Source of the DNA: Streptomyces fumanus
GTDB lineage: Bacteria > Actinomycetota > Actinomycetes > Streptomycetales > Streptomycetaceae
NCBI RefSeq assembly: GCF_014655295.1
Contig: NZ_BNBI01000004.1
Span: forward strand, 434,001 to 498,000
Direction of reading: 5' to 3'
Length of the DNA: 64,000 bases
Position 1 is the first letter of the stretch. Every line of letters starts with the position of its first letter. The notes under the pieces are model-generated. The model was not told the origin of the DNA. It did not search any database and saw nothing but the letters and a program-made list of their open reading frames with translations. Positions 25,224-34,078 of this stretch are shown here, piece after piece. The position numbers were made by a program, and so were the translations under genes.

Positions 25224-26324
25224 TCAATTGGTGCGTGCGGGGACCTGCTTCATGTCGTCGACCACGGCTCGCTGCAGGACAGCGCTGGTGAAGAGTACGG
25301 TTCCGGGCTTGATGAGCTTTTCGGGACCGCTGGCCTTGCTCACCTGGACGGACCGCTGGCCCAGGAAGACATGGGTGTGCTTGTCGAAGATCCATTCCTC
25401 GCGCTGGCCGCTTGTCTCGTCCAGCCGGGCGATCGCCACGCCACGCCGGCCGACCGCGTCGACGGCGTCGTTCACGGCGACGACGCCGGGAATCTTGGCC
25501 GCGGTCTTGAACAGCGCCTTGGCGAGGTCGGCTGGGGGGTAACTCTCGCCGAGCAGGTCGCCGATCGTGGCGAACGCCTCCTGCTCGGGTGAGTTGCCGT
25601 GCCCCTTGGTCTCCTTGTAGATCTTCGCAAGAAGGGTGTCGGGGTCGGTGGGCAGCTTGGTGAGGTAGTCGTAAGAAGGGTGATTCAGGCTGGCGACGGG
25701 TGTGTTGCCCTGCTCGTCGGGAAGGCTGAGGGTTTCCCCTTCGGACCTGTCGTTGACTGCGGGGTCGATCAGCCACCCCTTCGTACCGTCGGGGGAGTAC
25801 CACACCTGGCGCTTGTGCAGGGCGTGGCTGGCGAGGCTGCTCTTGTCGTCGACGGTCTTGACGAACGTGTCGGCCACCTTCGACTCGATGTACACGTACT
25901 GGCCCGCCTCGACGGTGGGGTGGTCGTCCTTCGCCGCCACAAGGGAGACCTGGTCGAGCAGACGGCTCACCCCGTTCGGGCTGGCGGTACCGATCTGCGT
26001 GGTCAGGACCGGCCCGGTGGCGAGCTGGCGGCCTCCGTCCCCGTTCCCGTCCCCGCCGGTCATCGCTGTCCCGGCGATGACGGCCGCGGCCACGGCGGCG
26101 GCCAGGGCCGGCAGGGCGATCGCCGGGCGGACCGGCCGGAGCCGGCGCGTCCTCGCGGGACTCGGGGAGGTCTCCCGCGTGCGCTGTGCCTGCTCGATTC
26201 GTGCCATCAGAAGCTCCTTGTGGTACTCGTGACGGCCCACCGGCAGGTCGCGCGATATCTGGAACAGCAGCGTTGCGGCTTCCTCGGAATCACCCGGGCG
26301 GGGCCGGGGCATGTTCGCGCTCAT
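25224..26324 (-). CDS. CU044_5270-family membrane protein, partner of an ECF sigma factor
   Basis: 366 residues from an ATG with GGAAGGAAA upstream. Residues 1-70 are a cytoplasmic part, residues 80-105 a membrane helix (AIALPALAAAVAAAVIAGTA), and the rest lies outside the membrane. The body has the repeats of this actinobacterial family (YVYIESKVADTF, RQVWYSPDGTKGWLID, LYN-type YDYLTKLPTDPDTLLAKIY). Members are almost always coded just after an ECF sigma gene, as here with an ATGA overlap, and are thought to act as membrane partners or anti-sigma-like factors. The true function is not known. Confidence 0.85.
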   Translation of the reverse strand: MSANMPRPRPGDSEEAATLLFQISRDLPVGRHEYHKELLMARIEQAQRTRETSPSPARTRRLRPVRPAIALPALAAAVAAAVIAGTAMTGGDGNGDGGRQLATGPVLTTQIGTASPNGVSRLLDQVSLVAAKDDHPTVEAGQYVYIESKVADTFVKTVDDKSSLASHALHKRQVWYSPDGTKGWLIDPAVNDRSEGETLSLPDEQGNTPVASLNHPSYDYLTKLPTDPDTLLAKIYKETKGHGNSPEQEAFATIGDLLGESYPPADLAKALFKTAAKIPGVVAVNDAVDAVGRRGVAIARLDETSGQREEWIFDKHTHVFLGQRSVQVSKASGPEKLIKPGTVLFTSAVLQRAVVDDMKQVPARTN

Positions 26325-27052
26325 CGGTTTCCTTCCTGTGCGGGCCGGACGGTGGTGATCCAATCACCTGTTATCTGTCGGCCGGCCGGTTCGACTTCCC
26401 GTCCTCCGCGGACTTCTTCGGATCGGTCCGCCGGACCGGTGTGCGTCGCGTGAGGAAGCGGGCCGCCCCGGGTGTCGATGGCATCCGTCGCCGGAGCAGC
26501 GGGCTGCAGCAGTTCGACGTCCGCGAGGGAGCGCAGCTTCTTACGGGCCCGGAACAACCGGGAGGCGACCGTGCCCACCGGGATGTCCAGCACCTTCGCC
26601 GCGGACTCGTAGTCCAGTCCTTCTCCCACGCACAGCGCGATGACCTCACGTTCGGGTCTGCGCAGCCTGGCGAGCGCTCGGAGGGCCACGGCCAGCCTGC
26701 GCTGGTCGTCGACCTGCTCGGTCACCTCCTCCGCGTGATCCGGCACGTTCAGTTCGGCGGCAGCGGTGGCGAGCACCGCCCGTCGGTAACGCCGGTTGCT
26801 CCGGTACTGGTTTCGCGCCGTGTTGGTGGCGATGCCCAGCAGCCAGGGCCGCAGTGAGCCGCCTTCCGCGTCGATCCTGTGACGCAGCCGCCACGCCTCC
26901 ATGAAGGTGGTGGCCATGACGTCCTCGGCCGTCGACCAGTCGGCGGTCAGACGGAAAGCGTGGTTGTACACGGCACGTGCGTAACTGTCGAACAACTCGG
27001 CGAATGCGGCCGGTTCCCCCGCCCGTAGCCGGGAGCGCATGTCAATGCTCAT
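26321..27052 (-). CDS. ECF-family RNA polymerase sigma factor
   Basis: 243 residues from the chosen ATG. Region 2 is AFAELFDSYARAVYNHAFRL with WSTAEDVMATTFMEAWRLRH, and region 4 is RRPEREVIALCVGEGLDYES with VASRLFRARKKLRSL. After region 4 there is a long Pro/Gly-rich tail of about 60 residues without an obvious domain. It is translationally coupled to the membrane protein gene downstream. A longer GTG start at 27082 lacks spacing for a ribosome site. Promoter targets cannot be predicted here. Confidence 0.87.
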   Translation of the reverse strand: MSIDMRSRLRAGEPAAFAELFDSYARAVYNHAFRLTADWSTAEDVMATTFMEAWRLRHRIDAEGGSLRPWLLGIATNTARNQYRSNRRYRRAVLATAAAELNVPDHAEEVTEQVDDQRRLAVALRALARLRRPEREVIALCVGEGLDYESAAKVLDIPVGTVASRLFRARKKLRSLADVELLQPAAPATDAIDTRGGPLPHATHTGPADRSEEVRGGREVEPAGRQITGDWITTVRPAQEGNR

Positions 27053-27622
27053 TTCTGGGACCTGTCGGATTCGCGGCTCCACTTCCCGTGACCTGCGTCA
27101 CGTTCAGGGCGCGGTACGGTACGCGGCGGCCGGACGACGTACGGCATGCCGCGTTGTGGAAAAGGGTGTCCGCGCACCGCACGGCCCGGTCACCGGCCGT
27201 GGCCCGGCGCTGCAACGCCCGGTTGAGCTTCTTCGTCACATCGCGCAGGAAAGCGAAGTCACCCCTGGCGAACGGAACCTCCGCGCAGCCGACACCAGTG
27301 TCGGGGAAGAGGGCAGGGTGCCGACCACGATCACGTCGGCGTCGGGACTGAGCCGTCTGATGTCGGCAAGAGCGTCACGGACACGGCCCTCGGCACTGTT
27401 CCCGCGGTGGTGCGGTCGCCCGTGGCGTCCGTGACTCCGGGAAGTCCGGCGCCGAGGCTAGGAGTCACCGAGGGCTACGTAGTCCGGGCCGTCCGTCGAG
27501 GACGCGGCCGGCGTCCGGGCGAAGGCGGAGGGGGCAACTCCGGGCCGCAGCGCGGCCCCGGCCACGGTGATCGCGGCGAGGGTTCGGTATGCGGGCGGCA
27601 ACCGGTGGGTGAATGGCGTCAT
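27042..27622 (-). pseudogene. broken SGNH/GDSL hydrolase
   Basis: An ATG at 27622 with AGGAGGCG upstream opens a normal signal peptide (MTPFTHRLPPAYRTLAAITV) and leads to the catalytic block DYVALGDS, where a TAG replaces the rest of the GDSYSSG motif. Further on, pieces in other frames match the family: PDADVIVVGTLP near 27310-27350 and the C-terminal TKKLNRALQRRA to LFHNAACR in 27042-27239. At roughly 190 codons it is well short of the usual 260-300 residues. Deletions and at least two frameshifts make it dead. Its 3' end overlaps the start of the sigma gene. Confidence 0.75.
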
Positions 27623-27902
27623 GACGCCTCCTGGTGGTGTGGACGGTGGGGGCAGCGTCACGGCCCGGGCCGACCGAGGGTGTTGCCATCGCCGTACGGG
27701 CCAGTCCCTGGCATACGGCGTGCTCCTGCTCGCTGACAACGGTCATGTGCTGGGCCCGGTTCACCGGCAGCCGGGCATCAGGAGCGCAGATGCCCCCTCC
27801 TGTCCCATCGGACGTGGCAGCAGCCGCCACGACGGGCGGGCCGGTACGGCGGCCCCTCGTCCTGCTCGCGGTTCCCATCGCCGCAGGACGGAGCACGGGC
27901 CG

Positions 27903-28562
27903 CTAGGGCATGGCCGTGCCGCCTCCGGCGAGGCCGGTGCGCCATGCCCAGGCAGCGATCTCCACGCGGTTTCTGGCGGCGAGTTTGGCCTGGATGTTGG
28001 CGAGGTGGGTTTTGACCGTGCCGCTCGTGATGGACAGGGCCGCGGCGATCTCGGCGTTGGTCATGCCCTCGGCGAGCAGCATGACAACGTCCTTCTCGCG
28101 CGGGGACAGCCGGGTGGCGGGCGCCGCCCGGGAGGAGGAGGTACGAAGCTGCTTCAGGAGCCGCACGGTGATCGATGGGCTGACCATGGCATCACCGGCC
28201 GCGGCCGCGCGGACCGCTTCGGCGAGCAGGCGTGGCCCGGAGTCCTTGAGGATGAATCCGCAAGCCCCCGCTTCCACCGCACGGGTCAGGTAGTCCTCGT
28301 CGTCGAAGGTCGTCACCATGACGACCTGCGGCCGGTGCGCCATGTGGGGCCGGGTGAGCTGACGCAGCGCGTCGAGGCCGTCCAGCCGGGGCATCCGGAT
28401 GTCCATGAGGACCACGTCCGGCCGGTGCAGTGCGCTCATCTCCAGGGCTTGGAGGCCGTCCTGGGCGTGCGCGACGACCTCGATGTCGCTCTCGGCGGAG
28501 AGGATCATGGCCATGCCGGTGCGGACGATCTCCTGGTCGTCGGCGAGAAGTACCTGGATCAC
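27903..28562 (-). CDS. NarL/LuxR-type response regulator
   Basis: 219 residues from a GTG with GGAGGG seven bases upstream. The receiver domain has the acidic pair D8-D9, phospho-acceptor D54 in VVLMDIRMPRLDG and Lys in GFILKDSGP. The C-terminal LuxR HTH contains LSPREKDVVMLLAEGMTNAE and SGTVKTHLANIQAKL. Its start overlaps the stop of the kinase gene (GTGA), so it pairs with that kinase. Targets are unknown. Confidence 0.9.
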   Translation of the reverse strand: MIQVLLADDQEIVRTGMAMILSAESDIEVVAHAQDGLQALEMSALHRPDVVLMDIRMPRLDGLDALRQLTRPHMAHRPQVVMVTTFDDEDYLTRAVEAGACGFILKDSGPRLLAEAVRAAAAGDAMVSPSITVRLLKQLRTSSSRAAPATRLSPREKDVVMLLAEGMTNAEIAAALSITSGTVKTHLANIQAKLAARNRVEIAAWAWRTGLAGGGTAMP

Positions 28563-29764
28563 GGAAGATCCCTCCACACGCTGCTGAAGGGAATGCGGGC
28601 CCTCACCCGCCATTGTCCCTGGCTGTCGGGGCCCGCTTGGAAGGTGCCGCCTTCGGCCGCGACGCGTTCTCCGAGCCCGATGAGACCGTACCCCGCCGTG
28701 TCTCCGCCCGGGCCGGGCCGGTCGTTGACGATGTCGAGCGCGGCGGTCCCCGAGTGGACACTGAGCGTCACGGACACCTTCCGGGAACCCGGTGCGTGCT
28801 TGCGTACATTGGTCAGCGACTCCATGACGACCCGGTGCACCACCGCCATGGCCGCCGCGGGCAGACTGTCGACCGGCCCTTCCTGCAGCAGCCGGGCCCG
28901 CCCGCCGCCGGGCAGGACGAAATCAGCCACAAGAGAGCGTAGCTGCTCGATGTCTCCCGCCGGTACGAGCCCGGCCTCGGTCCGAAGCCCGCTCACCATG
29001 TGCCGCAGAGCCCTGAGAGCCTCCGCGGCGGTCCGTTCGATCTGGCCCAGCGCCGAGGTGGTCATCTCCGGCCTGGACGCCGCGACCACCTGGGCCCCCT
29101 GCGCTTGCACGACGATGCCCGTCACATGGTGGGCCACGAAGTCGTGCAGATCACGGGCGAAGGCGAGCCGCTGCTCCAGACGCACCTGCTCGGTGTGACG
29201 CCGACGCTCGACAGCCACCAGCCGGGCCACGAGGGCCCCGACCAGTGCGGTACCCACGGCGAACGCGCAGAACAACGTCACGAGGAGGCTGTTCTCGCTC
29301 ACCTCGACGGCCACCGGCCGCACGACCACCGCCGCGCACAGCACAACAGCCGCCACGGCAGCCGGCCAGGCAGCGCCGTGCCGGACGGTGACGGCCAGTA
29401 CCACGATGAGCGCACTGACCTCGAACAGGGTGTATGCGTCGGCACGCCCGGCCGACGATCCCCGCTGTCCCGCCGTGATGTGCATCCACGTACTGCATCC
29501 GAGAGACACGGCACCCGCGATCCCTCCGGCCACCGCCAACACCCACGGCCCCACTCGCGACCGGCGCAGCACCCGGACCGGCGCCACCAGGAACGGCGCC
29601 GCGGCGGAGAGCCGTACCTGCGGCGCGAGAGCGGACCGGAAAACGCCGCTGCGGTAGTCGGCAGCGAGCGCCAGCACCAGGACGGCTCCCACGGCACCTG
29701 TGCCGAGACAGACCAGCGCGCCACGCACCCAGGAGGAGCGTCGGCCGAGAAGGAGGGAATGCAT
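28559..29764 (-). CDS. HisKA_3-type sensor histidine kinase
   Basis: 401 residues. Five or six membrane helices fill residues 12-182, with no large outer domain, which points to sensing in or at the membrane. The dimerisation box is FARDLHDFVAHHVTGIVVQ with phospho-acceptor H207. The ATPase domain shows the N box ESLTNVRKHA and the G box GYGLIGLGERV. It is the partner of the NarL-type regulator with overlapping stop and start. The start ATG has only a weak ribosome site. Confidence 0.9.
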   Translation of the reverse strand: MHSLLLGRRSSWVRGALVCLGTGAVGAVLVLALAADYRSGVFRSALAPQVRLSAAAPFLVAPVRVLRRSRVGPWVLAVAGGIAGAVSLGCSTWMHITAGQRGSSAGRADAYTLFEVSALIVVLAVTVRHGAAWPAAVAAVVLCAAVVVRPVAVEVSENSLLVTLFCAFAVGTALVGALVARLVAVERRRHTEQVRLEQRLAFARDLHDFVAHHVTGIVVQAQGAQVVAASRPEMTTSALGQIERTAAEALRALRHMVSGLRTEAGLVPAGDIEQLRSLVADFVLPGGGRARLLQEGPVDSLPAAAMAVVHRVVMESLTNVRKHAPGSRKVSVTLSVHSGTAALDIVNDRPGPGGDTAGYGLIGLGERVAAEGGTFQAGPDSQGQWRVRARIPFSSVWRDLP

Positions 29765-29919
29765 GCCCGCAGCCTACGGAACCGGCCGCTCAGGCCCCTC
29801 TGCCGAAAGTCGTAGTGACACAGCGGGTTTCCCTCCTCCGACAGATCCGGAGCGGCACCCCGCACGGACACCATCGGTCAGGACGATCCGCACACGCTTC
29901 GCCGCAGAAGGAATGAAAC

Positions 29920-30483
29920 ATGAACTTCCAGACACAGATACCCACAGCCGCCGTCCTCGGCCCGGCGCTCCTGATCTTCGCTCTGTTCGCCCTCGCACGC
30001 CGACGAGGCAACGCCCCTGGGTGGCGCGGCGGGCCGCTGGTGCTCCGGGTGGTCCTGGCGCTCTACGTGGGAGCGGTCCTCTCCATCACGATCTTCCCCC
30101 TTTGGATCTACGGCGGCATTTACCGCAACGAGGCGCCCTGGACGAACCAGATTCAATTGATCCCGCTGCTCATGGCGGACGTCACCATGATCCCCAATGT
30201 CGTCATGTTCGTCCCGCTCGGCTTCCTCCTGCCCTTGCTCTGCCACCGTCTTACCGGTGCTCGCACCGTCGCGTTCTGTGCCCTCGCCAGCCTCGGGATC
30301 GAGCTGGCACAACTGTTGCAGTACATCGCGCTCGGCAACGGACGCGCCGTCGACATCAACGACCTGATCGCCAACACCTTCGGTGGTCTCCTCGGCTACG
30401 CGGCCCTGCGCACCGTGCGGCGCACCGCCGCCGCACGCGCCGCACTGAAGAAGTCGTCCCGATCGCCCAGCACCGGACTGTGA
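29920..30483 (+). CDS. VanZ-family membrane protein
   Basis: 187 residues with GAAGGAA seven bases before the ATG. Four or five membrane helices carry the family marks: NVVMFVPLGFLLPLL near residue 93, LASLGIELAQLLQ near residue 127, and AVDINDLIANTFGGLLGY near residue 147. VanZ confers low-level teicoplanin resistance in enterococci, but most members have no proven role. It is divergent from the two-component genes, 155 bases from the kinase start, so that system may control it. Confidence 0.87.
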   Translation: MNFQTQIPTAAVLGPALLIFALFALARRRGNAPGWRGGPLVLRVVLALYVGAVLSITIFPLWIYGGIYRNEAPWTNQIQLIPLLMADVTMIPNVVMFVPLGFLLPLLCHRLTGARTVAFCALASLGIELAQLLQYIALGNGRAVDINDLIANTFGGLLGYAALRTVRRTAAARAALKKSSRSPSTGL

Positions 30484-30485
30484 AG

Positions 30486-30506
30486 CCTCGGTCCCGAGGA
30501 CCGGGG
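30486..30506 (+). terminator. hairpin after vanZ-like gene
   Basis: Eight-base arms (30486-30493 and 30499-30506) with one G-T pair close a CCGAG loop, three bases after the VanZ stop. Confidence 0.5.
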
Positions 30507-30947
30507 GCCCGGGCAGAGCCGGCCGCGAGGCACAACAGGAACTCCACAGCCGGCTCCACGCGCGCGCCCGCGCCGAGTGCGGGCGGCTCGCTCGCAACGC
30601 CGCCAAGCTCCAGGACGGCCGAAGCAAGGGACGGCGACCCTCTGGAATGCGGACGAGAATCCCTCGGTCACCTCACCGAAGCCCGAGCGGGCCGAGCACT
30701 TGGTCAAGGCCGCCGGTACGGGACAAGTGGCCGTCCTCGTCGGGTTGGTGTCTCGGGAGCGGCAGCCGGGCAGCCTCGTTGACCTCTGCGAGGGCCTGGG
30801 CGTCTGCTGCCGTCAGGCCAGTGCAGGGGCAGCCACGGACAACGGGCCGAACCACGGCCCCCGTCACGGGCATTGTCAGTGCCTGTTGGTAGAACTGCGG
30901 TCACAGCGGAACGTCCCGTCCCCTTCACTCTTCACAGGAGCAGCCGC
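30507..30947. other. intergenic region before the STM4015-type operon
   Basis: About 440 bases between the VanZ terminator and the first gene of the STM-type operon. Open frames on both strands lack ribosome sites and domain-like composition. It should hold the operon promoter; no clear -35/-10 pair was found. Confidence 0.4.
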
Positions 30948-31907
30948 ATGACCATCGGTTCCCACCTCGACGCGTTGTACCGGCTGCCCGCCCACACCTT
31001 CCCCGGCCCCGACGAGCGGACGGACGACCTCCCCGAGGCGGACTCGGTCGCATGGCGCATCACCAGCGACGTCTACGGCTCCGACGAGGCATGGACCAAT
31101 GCCTTCGCCCGGTTCCGCGCCACCGTCGACACCACACGCGTGCGGGCGCTCATCGTGGGCGCCTGGCAGGAGGCGTATGAATACGACCCGTCCGACGTCA
31201 TCGAGGCGCTGGTGGCCGCACGGGACGACTTCCCCGCGCTGCGGGCCCTGTTCCTCGGTGACATGGTGATGGAGGAATGCGAGATCTCCTGGATCAACCA
31301 GACCGACGTCTCACCGCTGCTCAGCGCCTTCCCCGAGCTGGAGGAGTTCGGCGTCCGCGGCGGGACCGGACTGCGGTTCCCCGCCCTGAGCCACTCGGCA
31401 CTGCGCAAGCTGACCCTGGAGTCCGGCGGGCTGCCCGCCGAGGTCGTCCGCGGAGTCGCCCACAGCGACCTGCCCGCTCTGGAGGTACTCGACCTGTGGC
31501 TGGGCATGCCCCACTACGGCGGTGACAGCGAGGCCGGCGACCTGGAGCCCATCCTCTCCGGCGCCCGGCTCCCGCGCCTGCGCCACCTGGCCCTGTGCAA
31601 CAGCGAGATGCAGGACGCCGTCGCCGCGGCGGTCGCCTCCGCCCCCGTCGTCGCCCGCCTGGAAGTGCTGGACCTGTCCATGGGTGTCCTGACCGACGAC
31701 GGAGCCGCCGCCCTCCTCGCCGGGCAGCCGCTCACCCACCTCAAGGAACTCGACCTGCACCACCACTACATCAGCGAACCGCTCCTCGAGCGCCTGCGGC
31801 AGACGCTCGAACCCGCTGGCGTCACCTTGGACCTGGACCGCGACGACGCCGACGAGCACCAGGACGGCGACGGCACGGTGTGGCGGTACGTCGCCGTGGG
31901 CGAATGA
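30948..31907 (+). CDS. STM4015-family leucine-rich-repeat-like protein
   Basis: 319 residues from an ATG with AGGAG upstream. After an N-terminal domain (SHLDALYRLPAHTFPGPDE), residues 95-300 hold irregular leucine-rich repeats such as LPALEVLDLWLG, LPRLRHLALCNSEM, VARLEVLDLSMG and LTHLKELDLHHHY. This is the pattern of the STM4015 family named after Salmonella. The family is coded with STM4011 to STM4014 members, as here, and its function is unknown. A repeat protein suggests a scaffold or binding role. The stop overlaps the next start (ATGA). Confidence 0.85.
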   Translation: MTIGSHLDALYRLPAHTFPGPDERTDDLPEADSVAWRITSDVYGSDEAWTNAFARFRATVDTTRVRALIVGAWQEAYEYDPSDVIEALVAARDDFPALRALFLGDMVMEECEISWINQTDVSPLLSAFPELEEFGVRGGTGLRFPALSHSALRKLTLESGGLPAEVVRGVAHSDLPALEVLDLWLGMPHYGGDSEAGDLEPILSGARLPRLRHLALCNSEMQDAVAAAVASAPVVARLEVLDLSMGVLTDDGAAALLAGQPLTHLKELDLHHHYISEPLLERLRQTLEPAGVTLDLDRDDADEHQDGDGTVWRYVAVGE

Positions 31908-33037
31908 GCACCATGGGCGAGCACTCCGGCCGTGCCCCCGGCCGCCGCTTCGCGGTCGTGGGCAATCCGGACAACCGCCGGGTCACGCTGTTCGCCGAGG
32001 CGGTGCGCGCGGCCGGACTGCCGGCTTCACGCGTCGTTCCCTGGGCGAACGTACTGCGCGCCGGGGGAGCCGAGTTCGACGCGGGGGAGATCGTCCGTAT
32101 CGACTCCCCCGGGGAGGACGCCGACGTCGACCGGATGCTCCGCGGCGTCGAGGATCCCACCCGGGTCGAGGGGGCGGCCCGGTGGTACGCCGGGTTCACC
32201 GCCGCGCTGCGTACCCTGCGCGGCGGCATACGACTCGACGACCCCGACGACCTGGCCGTGCTCTTCGACAAGCGGCGCTGCCACGCCGTCCTCGACGCCG
32301 CGGGCGTGCCGGTCCCCGCCTCGCCCACGTCGGGGCCGGGGGCCGCGCCGGTCCGCGGCTGGGACGACGTACGGACGCTGATGCGGGAGCACCGGATGCC
32401 CCGGCTGTTCGTCAAACCCGCGCATGGCTCATCCGCGTCGGGCGTGCTGGCGGTGGAATCGGCGGGAGGCGGGCGCATCCGGGCCACCACCTCGGTGGAA
32501 CTCGCGGCGGACGGGCGGCTCTTCAACTCGCTGAAGGTGCGCCGCTACGAGCGCGAGGAGGACATCGCGGCCATCATCGACACGCTCGCTCCCGACGGCC
32601 TGCACCTGGAACGCTGGCTGCCGAAGGCGTCGCAGCAGGGCCGCGCCGCGGACCTGAGAGTCGTCGTGGTGGCCGGCCGAGCCACCCACGCGGTGGTGCG
32701 CACCAGCCGTTGGCCGCTGACCAACCTCCACCTCGGCGGCAGCCGGGGCGACCTCGACACGGCCCGGCAGGCCGTCGAGGCGGCAGGCGCCCGCTGGACC
32801 GACCTGCTGGACGTGTGCGAGCGGGCCGCGGCCTGCTTCCCGCGCACCCTGTCCGTGGGCGTCGACCTGTTGCCGGCCGTCGGATGGCGCAGAGCCGCCG
32901 TCGGCGAGGTCAACGCCTTCGGCGATCTGCTGCCCCGGCTCACCGGCCTGCCCGGCAGCGGAGCGGAAGGACTCGACACGTATGCCACCCAGGTCGCGGC
33001 CGCCCTGCTCGCTCACGGCGGCCGCCCCGCCGAGTGA
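31904..33037 (+). CDS. STM4014-family ATP-grasp-like protein
   Basis: 377 residues. The N-terminal part reads FAVVGNPDNRRVTLFAEAVR, a Rossmann-like opening. The middle shows ATP-grasp features: LFDKRRCHAVLDAAGVPVPA near residue 121 and LFVKPAHGSSASGV near residue 168, then metal and nucleotide residues in GVDLLPAVGWRRAAVGEVNAFGD (quoted in parts). ATP-grasp enzymes join a carboxylate to an amine or thiol through an acyl-phosphate. In the STM4011-4015 set it is the only predicted ligase, so it may build or cap the unknown product. Confidence 0.8.
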   Translation: MSTMGEHSGRAPGRRFAVVGNPDNRRVTLFAEAVRAAGLPASRVVPWANVLRAGGAEFDAGEIVRIDSPGEDADVDRMLRGVEDPTRVEGAARWYAGFTAALRTLRGGIRLDDPDDLAVLFDKRRCHAVLDAAGVPVPASPTSGPGAAPVRGWDDVRTLMREHRMPRLFVKPAHGSSASGVLAVESAGGGRIRATTSVELAADGRLFNSLKVRRYEREEDIAAIIDTLAPDGLHLERWLPKASQQGRAADLRVVVVAGRATHAVVRTSRWPLTNLHLGGSRGDLDTARQAVEAAGARWTDLLDVCERAAACFPRTLSVGVDLLPAVGWRRAAVGEVNAFGDLLPRLTGLPGSGAEGLDTYATQVAAALLAHGGRPAE

Positions 33038-33154
33038 CCACGGACACCGCCACCCCGACGAGCACGGCCGGCCCAACCGCAACCGCAGCCGGCACGACCG
33101 GCACAGCCGGCAGACCAGCACGACAGCACGCCGACAGAAGAGGAACCAGCGCCC

Positions 33155-34078
33155 ATGCCGTCGCCCGCACCGACCCCCGAGCCGCTCCCGCCCACGCCGG
33201 AAGCGGGCGAACCGGACATGAACGAGATCGTCGGCAGCCACGACCTGCTCCTCGTCACCCTCGACACCCTGCGCTACGACGTCGCCGCCGAACTCGCCGC
33301 CGCGGGACGCCTACCGAACCTGACCCGCCACCTGCCCGGCGGCCGATGGGAGAAGCGGCACGCCCCGGGCAGCTTCACCTACGCCTCGCACCAGGCGATC
33401 TTCGCGGGCTTCCTGCCCACCCCGGCCGCGCCCGGACCGCATCCGAGACTGTTCGCGGCGAGCTTCGCGGGCAGCGAGACCACCGCCCCGAAGACCTTCG
33501 TCTACGACACCCCCGACCTCGTCTCCGGACTGGCGAAGGCGGGCTACCACACCGTCTGCGTCGGAGGGGTGGGCTTCTTCAACAAGCAGGGCCCGCTCGG
33601 CTCGGTCCTGCCCGGGCTCTTCGAGGAGTCGCACTGGGAGCCGGAGTTCGGCGTCACCTCACCCGCGTCCTTCGAGAACCAGGTGGCTCGCGCGGAACGC
33701 GTCATCAGCGAACTCCCGGCGGAGCGACGGCTGTTCCTCTTCGTCAACGTGTCCGCCCTGCACCAGCCGAACTGGTTCTACCGGCCCGGCTCGGCCCGGG
33801 AGGACGGCGACACCCGCGAGACGCACGCCGCCGCGCTGGAGTACGTCGACCAGCACATCGGGCGACTGTTCGCCGCGGCGAGCAGCAGGCGCCGCTGCTT
33901 CGCGATCGTCTGCTCCGACCACGGCACCGCCTACGGTGACGACGGCTACACCGGCCACCGTCTCGGGCACGACTGCGGCTGGACCGTGCCCTACGGCCAC
34001 TTCGTCCTCGAACCCGCACCTTCCACGACCGCATCCGCGACGCACCCCGACACCCGCCCGACCGAGGCCGCCCGATGA
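33155..34078 (+). CDS. STM4013/SEN3800-family hydrolase (alkaline phosphatase fold)
   Basis: 307 residues. LLLVTLDTLRYDVAAEL near residue 30 is the first metal-binding and nucleophile block of sulfatases and phosphomutases, and CSDHGTAYGDDGYTGHRLG near residue 252 is the second, with DHG and GH metal ligands. In true sulfatases a Cys/Ser in CxPxR is modified; here the nucleophile position reads Thr (DTLRYD). It could cleave a phosphate or sulfate ester. AGAGGAA precedes the ATG, and 117 bases of Ala/Thr-coding-like sequence separate it from STM4014. It overlaps the next gene by ATGA. Confidence 0.82.
   Translation: MPSPAPTPEPLPPTPEAGEPDMNEIVGSHDLLLVTLDTLRYDVAAELAAAGRLPNLTRHLPGGRWEKRHAPGSFTYASHQAIFAGFLPTPAAPGPHPRLFAASFAGSETTAPKTFVYDTPDLVSGLAKAGYHTVCVGGVGFFNKQGPLGSVLPGLFEESHWEPEFGVTSPASFENQVARAERVISELPAERRLFLFVNVSALHQPNWFYRPGSAREDGDTRETHAAALEYVDQHIGRLFAAASSRRRCFAIVCSDHGTAYGDDGYTGHRLGHDCGWTVPYGHFVLEPAPSTTASATHPDTRPTEAAR

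Noticed and set aside
27567..29198. A 543-codon plus-strand frame opposite the two-component genes
   Set aside because: The minus strand holds complete receiver, LuxR and kinase motifs; the plus frame is a shadow.
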